A stretch of DNA of 64,000 bases, from assembly GCA_044228505.1 (NCBI GenBank), contig JBGAUT010000008.1, positions 1 through 64,000 of the forward strand. Reading direction: 5' to 3'. Made by a program: the position numbers and the translations under genes. Source of the DNA: JAEUKA01 sp044228505. GTDB taxonomy: Bacteria > Myxococcota_A > Polyangia > Palsa-1104 > JAEUJZ01. Below are positions 25,779-35,083 of the stretch, in pieces. The notes under the pieces are model-generated. The model saw only the letters and a program-made list of their open reading frames with translations, was not told the origin of the DNA and searched no databases. Each line of letters starts with the position of its first letter. Positions within the stretch are counted from its first letter, which is position 1.

Positions 25779-27863
25779 CTGATCCTTCACAGCTTGGGCG
25801 TCAGCGGCGAGCATCAACACCTTGGTGGCTCGCGAGGAAACCCGCACAGCGATGGTTCCCGTTGCTGGTACCACATAAGATGATTCTTTGGTGGTATCGA
25901 GCGGGTCACCCAGCACATCGACGAGCGTACCCGATGAAAACGGTACCTTCATCTGCGTCCCCGAAAACTCGGTCGAGCTGGTCTGGCTGTTGTGGACGTT
26001 GGTCACCACGAGTGCGGTCTTGCCGTTGTAGGTCCGGGTGAAGGCCAAAATGCCAGCATCGGACTCACTGCCGGTTCGATCGGTGGCCCAGGTCACTTTG
26101 AGATCGCCGCGACGCAATACCTCGGAGGCCTTGCGCACAGCGGCCAGATGCGACAGCCACTTAAACGTGTCACCGTCTGTCGAGAAACCTGACTGCCCCA
26201 TCGTCTCGCGCTGCGCCGTCGCACCACCGCGATAGACGTTGTTTAGGAGTTTGTCGAACATGCGCTCGCGGTTGGCCGGATCATTGCCGCCGGAAAATTC
26301 CTGCTCAGTACCGTAGTAAATGCAGGGAATGCCGTCCTGGGTGTACAGCAGCGACACCGCGTTGTGCAGTCGACGGAGGGCCTCTTTGCCATCGACGTAG
26401 CAGCCGTCTATCGACGACAAAAAGCGCGACACATCGTGGTTATCGAGAAAGTTGACGAGCAATCGCGACGGGGCAATGCCCATACCTTGGCTATCGACGG
26501 CACCGCCGGGAATCGGAGTCTGGTTGTAGATCGGCTTACCCGCCACCGGATCCGGCAGTGAATCACCATCGATGGTCTTGAATCGACCTTGGTTGCGGAA
26601 CTGGGCGTGTACCGCCGGGGTCATCGTCGCGGTATCGAACCGGAGCCGATCGTTCCATAACCGCGCCGTCTTGCTCGTCGGCCCGCTGCACTTGACGGTG
26701 TCTTGATAGACCTGAAACTTCTGAGAAAAGTAGAAGACCGAATCGACCTCGTTGTTGTAGGTAAATTCGCCGAGGAGCTGGTCGTCTCCGTCGAAGGCTT
26801 CGCCGAACATGAACCAGTTCTTCTTCGGCTGGCTGAGCGGCTCGACGCCGTAAATGGACTGCTCACCACGGGCGTACTTTCGAATGGCTGGAGCGAACTC
26901 TTGCCAGAACTCGTGCTCGACATGCTTCAGGGTGTCGATGCGGAAGCCGTCGAAGTCGTAGCGCCGAATCATCTCGGCAAATGCCCGAATCAGACCTTTG
27001 CGAACGTCGTTGCGACGGGTATCGAGATCTTTGAGCCCGCCGGGAAAATCCCCAGTTGTCAGGTGTTCCCAGCGATCGTAGTTGGTGACGCGGCCACGAC
27101 GGTTGTAGATGCCCGTTCTCGCGAAATCGAGCACGTCGTCCTCACCGTCTCCGAATCGAATCGGGTCAGGCACAACGCGGTTGATCTCGGGCATGTTGAG
27201 AAAGCGGATGTTGGCGGGTCCGGCCGGTCCCAGTCCGTTTTGTCCCTGGATGCCGCGACGATCAAAGTCGGGATCATACTCATCGGCACGAGTAAGCCGA
27301 GCGAGCGGATCGACGGTATCGAGCGACTGCGAGCCGGTCACGATCTCGTCGGGTTGACCGTTGCCATTGATGTCGTAATAGAAGAGCTGTCCGACGTGGT
27401 TGGTAACGATATCCAGGACCACCTTCATCTTGTGCTGGTGGGCCTTGTCGACAAGCTCACGCAGCTTGGCGGGTGATCCAAAATGCGGGCTGATTTTGGT
27501 GAAGGACTGAGTCCAATAGCCGTGGTAGCCATCGAAGCCAGCATCGTAGTCGATGTTTTTGACGATGGGCGAGATCCACAGCGCCGTCACCCCGAGTGAG
27601 TCCAGGTAGTCGAGATGGTCGATGACACCTTGCCAGTCGCCGCCCTGATAGCGCCCGAGTGCGCTCGGCATGACGCGGTGGTTGTTGTTGATATCACCGT
27701 CGGCGAAGCGGTCGATGATGATCTGGTAGATCACCTCGTCGCGCCAATCGCCTCCGTTCATGATGGCGGTGGTTGGAAAATCGTCACCGTAGTCGCTGTG
27801 ACAGCCGGTGAGCGACAGGGCAGCGAGCCCGAGCGAGGCAGCAATCGGCAAGGCCTTCGACAT
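25764..27863 (-). CDS. GH13 alpha-amylase family lipoprotein
   Basis: The signal peptide ends in LSLTGC, a good lipobox, so the enzyme is an envelope lipoprotein. The GH13 barrel has DIVTNH (region I), DGFRIDTLKHV with the nucleophile Asp (II), FGEAF with the acid/base Glu (III) and NFLDNHD with the stabilising Asp (IV). Near the start is QIIIDRFADG. The insertion with DINGNGQPDE looks like a calcium-binding loop. A C-terminal beta domain (about 600-699) ends the protein. It probably cleaves or rearranges alpha-glucans such as starch or maltodextrin. The precise activity is not clear. Confidence 0.9.
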   Translation of the reverse strand: MSKALPIAASLGLAALSLTGCHSDYGDDFPTTAIMNGGDWRDEVIYQIIIDRFADGDINNNHRVMPSALGRYQGGDWQGVIDHLDYLDSLGVTALWISPIVKNIDYDAGFDGYHGYWTQSFTKISPHFGSPAKLRELVDKAHQHKMKVVLDIVTNHVGQLFYYDINGNGQPDEIVTGSQSLDTVDPLARLTRADEYDPDFDRRGIQGQNGLGPAGPANIRFLNMPEINRVVPDPIRFGDGEDDVLDFARTGIYNRRGRVTNYDRWEHLTTGDFPGGLKDLDTRRNDVRKGLIRAFAEMIRRYDFDGFRIDTLKHVEHEFWQEFAPAIRKYARGEQSIYGVEPLSQPKKNWFMFGEAFDGDDQLLGEFTYNNEVDSVFYFSQKFQVYQDTVKCSGPTSKTARLWNDRLRFDTATMTPAVHAQFRNQGRFKTIDGDSLPDPVAGKPIYNQTPIPGGAVDSQGMGIAPSRLLVNFLDNHDVSRFLSSIDGCYVDGKEALRRLHNAVSLLYTQDGIPCIYYGTEQEFSGGNDPANRERMFDKLLNNVYRGGATAQRETMGQSGFSTDGDTFKWLSHLAAVRKASEVLRRGDLKVTWATDRTGSESDAGILAFTRTYNGKTALVVTNVHNSQTSSTEFSGTQMKVPFSSGTLVDVLGDPLDTTKESSYVVPATGTIAVRVSSRATKVLMLAADAQAVKDQLARK

Positions 27864-27976
27864 GGTTCCCTCGTGAGAGTTTGGAACCTAGCGCGAAGCC
27901 GGCCTCTCGGCCAAGAGCCTTTTCGTCTGGTTTTGCGGTGGCGATAGATGAGGACGCTAGCGGGAACGACCGACCA

Positions 27977-29227
27977 TCACCCGACTGCGCTGCGACGGAT
28001 GGCTCGACGGTGACGAGCAGCACCCAATTCATCGCCAGCGGCATCCATCAGCGATGGTGAATACAGCGATAGCCCGAGATCACGGGCGGCATTGTTGAGT
28101 ACGGTGACGGCTTTTTCAGCGGTTCGTTGGGCATCGTTCGGAAGCAGCGCGGAGGGAATTTCTCCGTCTGACAGCCGAATGGGTCCGAGCGGCACCGCCT
28201 CTTTCATCGGCCCGGCCGGGATCACCAAGCCAGCGCACAGCGGCACACTGCGATCTTCTCCTTCGGGCGGAGAGCTGCTGCCCGGTAGGCGCATCGTCAG
28301 CGACCACACCTCGATATGCAGGCCGTGCTCGCGCAGTCTCTCGGTGAGCGACATCGCCTGTGACGGTGACGCCGATGGACCTTGGACGACATGAAGCGCA
28401 TAGCCAGCGGACTCGATGGGTTCGATAAAGACCAGGCCATTGCTCGACTCCTCGGGTAGCGACTCTTCGCCATCGGCCCCGGTCAGACCGTCGCAGAAGC
28501 TGCCCTGGCCTTGGGTATCGCACAGCACCACATCGCCGAACTGACACGAGGCACCATAGCGCACGACCGACAGGATGCGTGCTCGCACCGGATCAACCCG
28601 CTGCACCCACACCCGCTCGACGGAGTACGGCCCAGTCGTTGGTAGCGACAGCTGAGCAAGCCCCAAGTCACTCGCGCCTCCGGGACGACCCGCGAGCAGC
28701 CCACACGCCTGCCAGCAGGTCCGCGCTTCGTCGAGCTTCCCAAGTGAGGTCTGAGCCAGACCCAGGTTCCACAGCACCGAGCGACTCAACCCGGAGCCTT
28801 GCGCCAGCGCGCTGGTACTGGTCAACCGACCGGCCTGCTTACGCAGCCCAGCCAGCGCCAGCGACAGTGACTCCGCCGTTTCGGTCCAGCGCCGCGCCTT
28901 TTTGTGACACAGCCCGAGGTTGTAAAGTGGCACCGCCCACAGTGGGGATTGCTGGTGCGCCGCCGTCAGATCGGCTAGCGCCGTCTGTTCCTGGTTGCGC
29001 TGCGCATAAATGACGCCCCGCAAGTTCAGTAGATAGGCACGCTGCTCGCGTTCACTTTCGCTCGCCTCCCGCTGCTGGAGATCCAGCTCGCTCAAGAGCC
29101 GACTGACCAAATGAACGGCAGTCTGGCTCTTGTCACGGCGAACAAGGCGAAAAACGGTTTCAGCAAGCGCACGCATCTGCGGCACTAGCTCCTGAGGGAG
29201 CATGCACGCAAGCGACCGGGGTCCCAT
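27977..29227 (-). CDS. TPR-repeat protein of unknown function
   Basis: I do not recognise the family. Residues about 30-185 are helical TPR-like repeats (LLNLRGVIYAQRNQEQTALADLTAAHQQSPLWAVPLYNLG, then VLWNLGLAQTSLGKLDEARTCWQACG). The C-terminal 240 residues appear to be a mixed alpha/beta region containing YGASCQFGDVVLCDTQGQG and several short acidic stretches. No signal peptide or membrane segment is evident. ATG 29227 is chosen over a TTG at 29269. A strong palindrome lies 56-77 bases upstream (29283-29304). It sits alone between the amylase and the ArsA-like gene, all on the minus strand. Confidence 0.65.
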   Translation of the reverse strand: MGPRSLACMLPQELVPQMRALAETVFRLVRRDKSQTAVHLVSRLLSELDLQQREASESEREQRAYLLNLRGVIYAQRNQEQTALADLTAAHQQSPLWAVPLYNLGLCHKKARRWTETAESLSLALAGLRKQAGRLTSTSALAQGSGLSRSVLWNLGLAQTSLGKLDEARTCWQACGLLAGRPGGASDLGLAQLSLPTTGPYSVERVWVQRVDPVRARILSVVRYGASCQFGDVVLCDTQGQGSFCDGLTGADGEESLPEESSNGLVFIEPIESAGYALHVVQGPSASPSQAMSLTERLREHGLHIEVWSLTMRLPGSSSPPEGEDRSVPLCAGLVIPAGPMKEAVPLGPIRLSDGEIPSALLPNDAQRTAEKAVTVLNNAARDLGLSLYSPSLMDAAGDELGAARHRRAIRRSAVG

Positions 29228-29282
29228 AGGGATAGCGTACTTTGAAAGCGACGGAGGTTTCCACCCCAAAAACCGTTAATTT

Positions 29283-29304
29283 TTTTGTATCACCTGATAC
29301 AAAA
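29283..29304. promoter_or_regulatory. 22-bp perfect palindrome, likely operator
   Basis: The half-site TTTTGTATCA is followed by CC and its exact reverse complement. It lies 56-77 bases upstream of ATG 29227 in a T/A-rich patch of an otherwise GC-rich sequence. A perfect ten-base dyad with a two-base spacer is typical of a dimeric repressor site. No regulator gene is adjacent. Confidence 0.65.
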
Positions 29305-29472
29305 CAGCGAAAGTGCACAGTTTTTTGGCACACCACTTTGCTGACAAATGCTCAATTGTGCAGCGGTTCGTCGAGCATTACGGAAGCTTGGGCGGGCTGG
29401 GCCGCCGACTGTGGTGAGAATTCAGAGAATTTCGGGAGATTTTGGCGAATTTGGCCGAATGGGCGCAGCGGC

Positions 29473-30519
29473 TCAGGACGAACGATTGGCGAGATCGAAG
29501 GCTTCGATTTGACCCTCTAGTCGATCACCTAGCTCGTCGATCGCGTCCTTGCCAAACGTCTCGCTAAACAAGTAGGGCAGATGAAGCTGCGGCAGCGGCA
29601 ACTCTTTGCGGAGTCTCGCCACATGGTGTTCGTTAAGATGCGCACGCTGTCGGTGCAGCCGCGCCGCCCGCAGTACTGGACCCAGCGACTCATCGTGCAT
29701 GGCCGCTTCCGAGCGCAGCAGCTCATCAAAGCCGAGCTTCGGCAGACCGCTCGACAGCCGCGGTGGATAGAGCCGATTGACCACCACCGGACCACATGGC
29801 AACTGAAGCTCGCGCAGACCTTGGGCAAGCTGAAGGGTCTCGGTCACCGGCAAATCCTCGGCCAGCGTCGTAAGTACGGTCAGACAGCGCTTCGGATCGG
29901 TGAGCAGGCTCCAGTTGTCACGAGCCGGCCCGGTCATCGGTCCCTCGGGAATCGTATCGAGGATGACCTTGGGAATGCGCAGCAGCGTCAAGATGTGCCC
30001 GGTCGCCGGTCCGTCGAGAATCACCAGATCGTAGCGCGGCCGACCACCGACCTGCTCGGTGGTGTGAAACCAGGTCTTGCCGAGCATCGCGTAGTCGTAC
30101 AACCCCGGCACCGCCCGCAAAAAAGCCCGCACCACGTCGCGCTCGAACACCTGCCTGTACAAAAACGACGAGTGCATGACCATCATGCCGTACTCACGCA
30201 GCGACGACTCGGGCGTCATATTGACCGCCCAGAGGTTGTCGCGTACTTGCGCGACCTCTGAAAAATCACGATCCACGCCGAATAGCTCGCGCAGTCGATT
30301 TTTGCTCCGGGTCTGGGCCAAAAGCACCCGCTTGCCACCCCGAGCCGCCAACGCTGCCAGCGCACAAGCAACCGTGGTCCGGCCGACTCCCCCCTTCCCA
30401 GCGACAATGAGAAGACGGCGTCCAAACAGCGGTCCGGTGATGTCCGCCACAGTCTGTCCAGCACGGGAAGCAGCAGGCACGTTAGGTTTCGAAGACTTTT
30501 CGTCGGGAGCGGCTGACAT
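29473..30519 (-). CDS. ArsA/GET3-like ATPase with Arg in place of the P-loop Lys
   Basis: The N-terminal motif is VAGKGGVGRTTVACAL, where ArsA, Get3 and MinD relatives have GKGGVGKTT; the final Lys is Arg, the first (signature) Lys is kept. Other ArsA features are the switch I-like region after VLLAQTRSKNRLRELFG, the switch II segment LVILDGPATGHILTLLRIP and VVVNRLYPP. ATG 30519 fits the common start; the frame continues upstream. Myxococcota carry several such ATPases and some are tied to gliding motility or membrane-protein handling. Function here is not known. It diverges from ileS, with a 99-base gap. Confidence 0.75.
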   Translation of the reverse strand: MSAAPDEKSSKPNVPAASRAGQTVADITGPLFGRRLLIVAGKGGVGRTTVACALAALAARGGKRVLLAQTRSKNRLRELFGVDRDFSEVAQVRDNLWAVNMTPESSLREYGMMVMHSSFLYRQVFERDVVRAFLRAVPGLYDYAMLGKTWFHTTEQVGGRPRYDLVILDGPATGHILTLLRIPKVILDTIPEGPMTGPARDNWSLLTDPKRCLTVLTTLAEDLPVTETLQLAQGLRELQLPCGPVVVNRLYPPRLSSGLPKLGFDELLRSEAAMHDESLGPVLRAARLHRQRAHLNEHHVARLRKELPLPQLHLPYLFSETFGKDAIDELGDRLEGQIEAFDLANRSS

Positions 30520-30618
30520 CGTTACCGCAGTGAGGGTAAAGGTCGCCCGGCGGAGTGTCAACGACGGTGGCTCGGGGAGACTCCACTTTCCAAGCAAACT
30601 GGTATGCTGCGCGCCACC

Positions 30619-33600
30619 ATGAGTTCGCCCTTTTATCCCGTCGATACCAAGCAGAGTTTTCCCAAGCTCGAGGAGAAGATCCTCGGTTTCTGGCAGACCA
30701 GCAAAGTGTTCGAAAAGAGCTTGGCAGAGCTAGACCCACAGACCGACCAGCCCAAGCCTCTGTTCGTGTTCTATGAAGGCCCACCAACGGCCAACGGCAA
30801 ACCGGGTATTCACCACGTCCTGGCCCGCGCTTTTAAGGACGTGATTCCTCGCTACAAGACGATGCGGGGCTATCGGGTGCCGCGCAAAGCAGGCTGGGAT
30901 TGTCACGGTCTGCCCGTCGAAGTCGAGGTCGAAAAGCGGCTCGGTCTGCGCGGTAAGCAGCAAATCGAAGAGCTGGGTATCGCCGAGTTTAATCGTCAGT
31001 GTCGCGAGAGCGTCTTCCGCTACATCGGCGACTGGGACAAGCTGACCGAGCGAATCGCGTTCTGGGTCGACACCGAGCACCCCTATCGCACCCTCGACAA
31101 CGACTACATCGAGACGTGCTGGTCGCTGTTAAAAACGCTGTGGGATCGGAGCCTGCTCGTCCGCGACTACAAAGTGACCAAGCATTGTCCGCGCTGTGGC
31201 ACCTCGCTGGCCGAGGCGGAAGCGGGCCAGGGCATGAAAGAGGATGTCGAAGATCCTTCGGTGTTCGTGAGGCTGCGGCTCTTGCCTGGCCAGAAGCTGC
31301 CCTGCTCGCCCGAAGTGACCGGCGACGGCAACGTCTCGGTGATGATCTGGACGACGACGCCGTGGACACTACCGGCCAACACGGCCGCCGCGCTCAGCGA
31401 CAAGGCCAGCTATGGCTGTTACAAGATTCCCGGCGATGACAAGCGGCCCGAGGAATACCTGATCCTTCTCGCCAGCCAGGCCGATTCGGTGCTCAAAGGA
31501 AGCAAAGCCGAGTGCGTCGCCGCACACCTCCTGGGAGCCGATCTCGTCGGTCTGCGCTATCAGCCGTTGTTCGACTGTCACGTCAACCTGCACGGCCAGC
31601 CCGTCGACACAGCCAACGCTTATCGCACCCTGACTGACTCCACCGTCGAAGCTTCCGAGGGCACCGGCATCGTCCACATCGCCCCCGCCTACGGCGACTT
31701 AGAGGTCGGGCGCCGCCACGATCTACCCGTGCTGTTTTCCGTTGGACTCGATGGCCTGGTACTGTCAGCGCTACCGAAGTTTGCGGGCAAGTTCTTCAAG
31801 GAAGCCGATCCGCTCATCATTCGCGATTTGAAGGAACGAGGCCTTCTGTGGTCGTCGGGGCGCATCCGTCACAGCTACCCATTTTGTTGGCGCTGTGACA
31901 CGCCACTGCTCTATTTCGCCAAGACCAGCTGGTACATCAAAACCACCGCCGTCCGCGACCAGCTCCTCGAACAAAACCAGCGCATCGGTTGGTATCCCGA
32001 GCACATCCGCGATGGACGATTCGGCGACTGGCTGCGCAACAACGTCGACTGGGCCATCTCTCGTGAGCGCTATTGGGGCACGCCGCTGCCGCTGTGGATC
32101 TGCGACGGCTGCGGTGACGTCGAGTGCATCGGCAGCATCGCGGAGCTATCTGCACGCATGAATCGCAACGTCAGCACCGATGAGGCATTCGATCTCCATC
32201 GTCCTTACGTCGACTCGCTTCATTGGTCCTGCACCGGCTGCCAAGGTGGAACCCGTCGTCGTATCCGCGATGTGATCGACTGCTGGTTTGACTCTGGCGC
32301 GATGCCGTTTGCGCAACATCACTATCCGTTCGAGCACAAAGACAACTTCTCGCAGCTCTTTCCGGCGGCATTTATCAGTGAAGGCGTCGATCAGACCCGA
32401 GGCTGGTTCTACACGCTGCATGCGCTCGGCGTCCTTTTGCGCGGCGGACCGGCGTTTGAAAACTGCATCGTGCTTGGACACATCCTGGACGATCAAGGCC
32501 GCAAGATGTCCAAGCGCCTCGGTAACATCGTCGATCCGTGGACGGTGCTTGATGCCGAGGGTGCCGACGCGCTGCGCTATTACCTGTACACCGCGTCGCC
32601 CCCAGGTCAGCCGCGACGGTTCTCGCAGACGCTGGTGCAAAAGTCCCTGCGGCAATTCCTGCTGACGCTGTGGAACTGTTACAGCTTCTACGTCACGTAC
32701 GCAGAGGTCGAGTTCGATCGGCTCGGCAAGGATGAGATTCCGACGTCGGAACGACCGCTCATCGACCTATGGATCTTGGGCTCGCTGCAGCGGCTCGTCC
32801 AAAGCACCACAGCGGGTCTCGAGCGCTACGACATCACGCAATCGGCTCGCGGCATTGCCGACTTTGTCGACATCCTCTCCAACTGGTATGTGCGTCGCTG
32901 TCGAGATCGGTTTTGGTCGAGCCTTGACGGACCGGGTGGCGAGGTGGGCGGTTCCGTCGAACGAGACAAGCGGGCAGCCTATCAAACGCTGCACACCTGC
33001 CTTATCACCATCGCGCAGCTTGTTGCACCGTTTGCACCATTTATCGCCGAGGAGCTGTGGCAAAACCTGAAGCGACGCACCGATCCGCAAGCCACATTGT
33101 CGGTCCATCTGTCGCGGTGGCCAGAGGCGGACAGTGTGCTGCTTGCGCAGACTGAGCAGCTTCGCTCAGAAATGGAGGTCGCGCTCAAGGTGGTTTCCCT
33201 CGGGCGGGCGGCTAGGCAGGATCAGAACCTGAAGACGAGACAGCCGCTGAAGGCTGCGCTCGTCCAAGTCCCCTCGGCGACAGCTCGTCGAGCAATTGAG
33301 CGATTTCGGCAAGAGGTCTGCGAAGAACTCAACGTCGAAGAAGTATCGTTCGCCGAGGAAGGCCAAGAACTCGTCCGCTACACGCTTCGTCCGAACCTGC
33401 CCAAGCTTGGCAAAAAGCTCGGCAAACGGGTCAAGCTGATCCAGGACGCACTGGCGCAGTTTTCTGTGGAGCAAGTCAAACACGTCGCAATGCTGGTGCT
33501 TGGCGAACGTCCGATCGTGATGGCGACGCAGGAAGGTCCGATCGAGCTACTTTCCGATGAAATCTTGCTTTCAGCGCAGTCTGCCGAAGGACTTGCGGCA

Positions 33601-33912
33601 CGCACTGAAGACGGCTTGGTCGTTGGCATCACCACCGAAATTACGCCGGAGCTGCGCGACCGAGGAATTGCCCGCGAGCTCGTCCGCGCCATCGGTGAAC
33701 TCCGCAAAAAGGCCGGCTGCAAGGTTTCGGACCGCGTCACCGTCGGCTATGTGACCAGCGATGAAGTAGCCGCAGCCGCGATTCAGCGCCTTGGCGAACA
33801 GATTTGTGCCGAAACGCTGTCCACGCTGTCGCCGTCTCCACTTGCTGTGGCGGATACCGAGTCGACCGTCGAGCTAGACGATTCGACGATCGAGATCACG
33901 CTCAAGCGCTAG
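30619..33912 (+). CDS. ileS: Isoleucyl-tRNA synthetase, eukaryote-like type
   Basis: Class I synthetase of about 1,097 residues. The HIGH-equivalent is PTANGKPGIHHVLAR, followed by WDCHGLPVE. The editing domain lies at about residues 190-400, a zinc-type site at CPRCGTSLAEAEAG, the KMSKS loop at GRKMSKRLGN, and a helical anticodon domain. The long C-terminus without the bacterial CxxC zinc finger, and text such as DVIDCWFDSGAMPFAQ, fit the IleS2 (eukaryote-like, often mupirocin-insensitive) clade. ATG 30619 or 30604 could start it; neither has a clear RBS. No T-box leader is present. Confidence 0.92.
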   Translation: MSSPFYPVDTKQSFPKLEEKILGFWQTSKVFEKSLAELDPQTDQPKPLFVFYEGPPTANGKPGIHHVLARAFKDVIPRYKTMRGYRVPRKAGWDCHGLPVEVEVEKRLGLRGKQQIEELGIAEFNRQCRESVFRYIGDWDKLTERIAFWVDTEHPYRTLDNDYIETCWSLLKTLWDRSLLVRDYKVTKHCPRCGTSLAEAEAGQGMKEDVEDPSVFVRLRLLPGQKLPCSPEVTGDGNVSVMIWTTTPWTLPANTAAALSDKASYGCYKIPGDDKRPEEYLILLASQADSVLKGSKAECVAAHLLGADLVGLRYQPLFDCHVNLHGQPVDTANAYRTLTDSTVEASEGTGIVHIAPAYGDLEVGRRHDLPVLFSVGLDGLVLSALPKFAGKFFKEADPLIIRDLKERGLLWSSGRIRHSYPFCWRCDTPLLYFAKTSWYIKTTAVRDQLLEQNQRIGWYPEHIRDGRFGDWLRNNVDWAISRERYWGTPLPLWICDGCGDVECIGSIAELSARMNRNVSTDEAFDLHRPYVDSLHWSCTGCQGGTRRRIRDVIDCWFDSGAMPFAQHHYPFEHKDNFSQLFPAAFISEGVDQTRGWFYTLHALGVLLRGGPAFENCIVLGHILDDQGRKMSKRLGNIVDPWTVLDAEGADALRYYLYTASPPGQPRRFSQTLVQKSLRQFLLTLWNCYSFYVTYAEVEFDRLGKDEIPTSERPLIDLWILGSLQRLVQSTTAGLERYDITQSARGIADFVDILSNWYVRRCRDRFWSSLDGPGGEVGGSVERDKRAAYQTLHTCLITIAQLVAPFAPFIAEELWQNLKRRTDPQATLSVHLSRWPEADSVLLAQTEQLRSEMEVALKVVSLGRAARQDQNLKTRQPLKAALVQVPSATARRAIERFRQEVCEELNVEEVSFAEEGQELVRYTLRPNLPKLGKKLGKRVKLIQDALAQFSVEQVKHVAMLVLGERPIVMATQEGPIELLSDEILLSAQSAEGLAARTEDGLVVGITTEITPELRDRGIARELVRAIGELRKKAGCKVSDRVTVGYVTSDEVAAAAIQRLGEQICAETLSTLSPSPLAVADTESTVELDDSTIEITLKR

Positions 33913-33930
33913 TCCGGCCACTCACCGGTG

Positions 33931-34437
33931 TTACGCCTGGGCGTAAGGCCGGTTTGCAGCCAACCGAATGATCTCGAAGTCCTCGGGATCCAGCTCGAGA
34001 TACGGCCCGAGACAAGGCGGTAGGCCCGACAGCTCCTGGAGATCGGCCCGTCTGGCCACGGTCACTTGCTGCCGCCCATCATCGAGCACCATCACCAGCA
34101 TGCCCGGCGGGGCTGCCGCTGCCGACACCACGGCTCGCGTCAGTGCCACCCGCGTCACCTCCGCACCATCGCGGTGCTCGACAACGTTTCCGAAGATTCG
34201 AATCTGCTGACGGGTCCGCCACCGCACCCGCAGCAGCAGAAACAAAGGGACCATCGCCGCCGTTGACAACACCGCAAACGGCAGCCGCCATGGCTCGGGC
34301 AACAGCAGCCCCACACACAGGCCGCCGAGCGGAAGCACCAGCGATAACATCACCGTCCTTAACACTTCCTCGGCAGGCGGAGGACCACCGACGACGGAAA
34401 ACCACGGGGACTGGGGAAGCGCTGCCATCTGCGACAT
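33931..34437 (-). CDS. Two-TM membrane protein of unknown function
   Basis: Residues about 28-46 and 52-71 are hydrophobic helices. The rest is a soluble domain with beta character (QQIRIFGNVVEHRDGAEVTRVALTRAVVSA, then GMLVMVLDDGRQQVTVARRADLQ) reminiscent of PH-like or photosystem-type membrane proteins with a bacterial PH fold. I do not recognise a named family. It faces ileS tail to tail with an 18-base gap and diverges from the TPR gene. Start ATG 34437 is the first in frame. Confidence 0.65.
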   Translation of the reverse strand: MSQMAALPQSPWFSVVGGPPPAEEVLRTVMLSLVLPLGGLCVGLLLPEPWRLPFAVLSTAAMVPLFLLLRVRWRTRQQIRIFGNVVEHRDGAEVTRVALTRAVVSAAAAPPGMLVMVLDDGRQQVTVARRADLQELSGLPPCLGPYLELDPEDFEIIRLAANRPYAQA

Positions 34438-34561
34438 GTTGGAACCTGTCTGCTACTCGAGCTCACAGTCTAGCGCAAGCTGATAGCGGTTCGCTCCTCA
34501 CGTCTGCCCGCAGACACCAACGTAGGTGACAGAACTACCTCACAACGCTAAGTTTCCCCCC

Positions 34562-35083
34562 ATGCTTCTCTGTCGGTTTATTTTTGCGCTCGTTTTCACA
34601 CTCGTGGTCAATGGCACAAGCCCTGCGCATGCGACGGCGCAAGACCCGGATGTGGCCGCCAAGCAAGCTTATGGCCGTGGTGCCGAGTTGTTTAAGAATC
34701 GGCGCTTCCTGGAGGCTGCAGCGGCGTTTGAGGAAGGCAACAAGCTCAAACCGCATCCGGCGTTTCTGTATAACCTGGCGCTGACCTATCGAGCGCTCGG
34801 ACAGCCGGCCAAAGCGATCGAATACTATGAGGCGTATCTGCGCGACTCACCGGATGCCACGGATCGGGCCTCGATCGAGGCAGCAATTGTCGAAGAACGG
34901 CGAAAACTACAGATAACGCCGCAAGCTAAACGTGAATCGGGAGCAGAGGGCGCTGCTCCGTTTTATAAAAAGTGGTGGTTCTGGACAGCGACAGGGGCTG
35001 CGGTGGTCGCGCTCGGCGTCGGCCTGGGCGTCGGTCTATCGCGTCCCACGATGGCATCGTATCGAGAGGTAACGTGGCAATGA
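34562..35083 (+). CDS. Exported TPR protein with C-terminal transmembrane segment
   Basis: ATG 34562 gives a signal peptide (LLCRFIFALVFTLVVNGTSPAHA). A tandem TPR follows: AAKQAYGRGAELFKNRRFLEAAAAFEEGNKLKPHPAFLYNLALTYRALGQPAKAIEYYEAYL. After a basic linker, WWFWTATGAAVVALGVGLGVGL is a transmembrane helix. The build (periplasmic TPR domain, single helix, short cytosolic tail) is common in Myxococcota proteins located beside other surface genes. Its stop overlaps the next gene's ATG (35080-35083, ATGA), so the two are translationally coupled and probably act together. Confidence 0.75.
   Translation: MLLCRFIFALVFTLVVNGTSPAHATAQDPDVAAKQAYGRGAELFKNRRFLEAAAAFEEGNKLKPHPAFLYNLALTYRALGQPAKAIEYYEAYLRDSPDATDRASIEAAIVEERRKLQITPQAKRESGAEGAAPFYKKWWFWTATGAAVVALGVGLGVGLSRPTMASYREVTWQ

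Noticed and set aside
30520..30618. T-box leader before ileS
   Set aside because: No T-box sequence, antiterminator or terminator stem is visible in the 99-bp gap.
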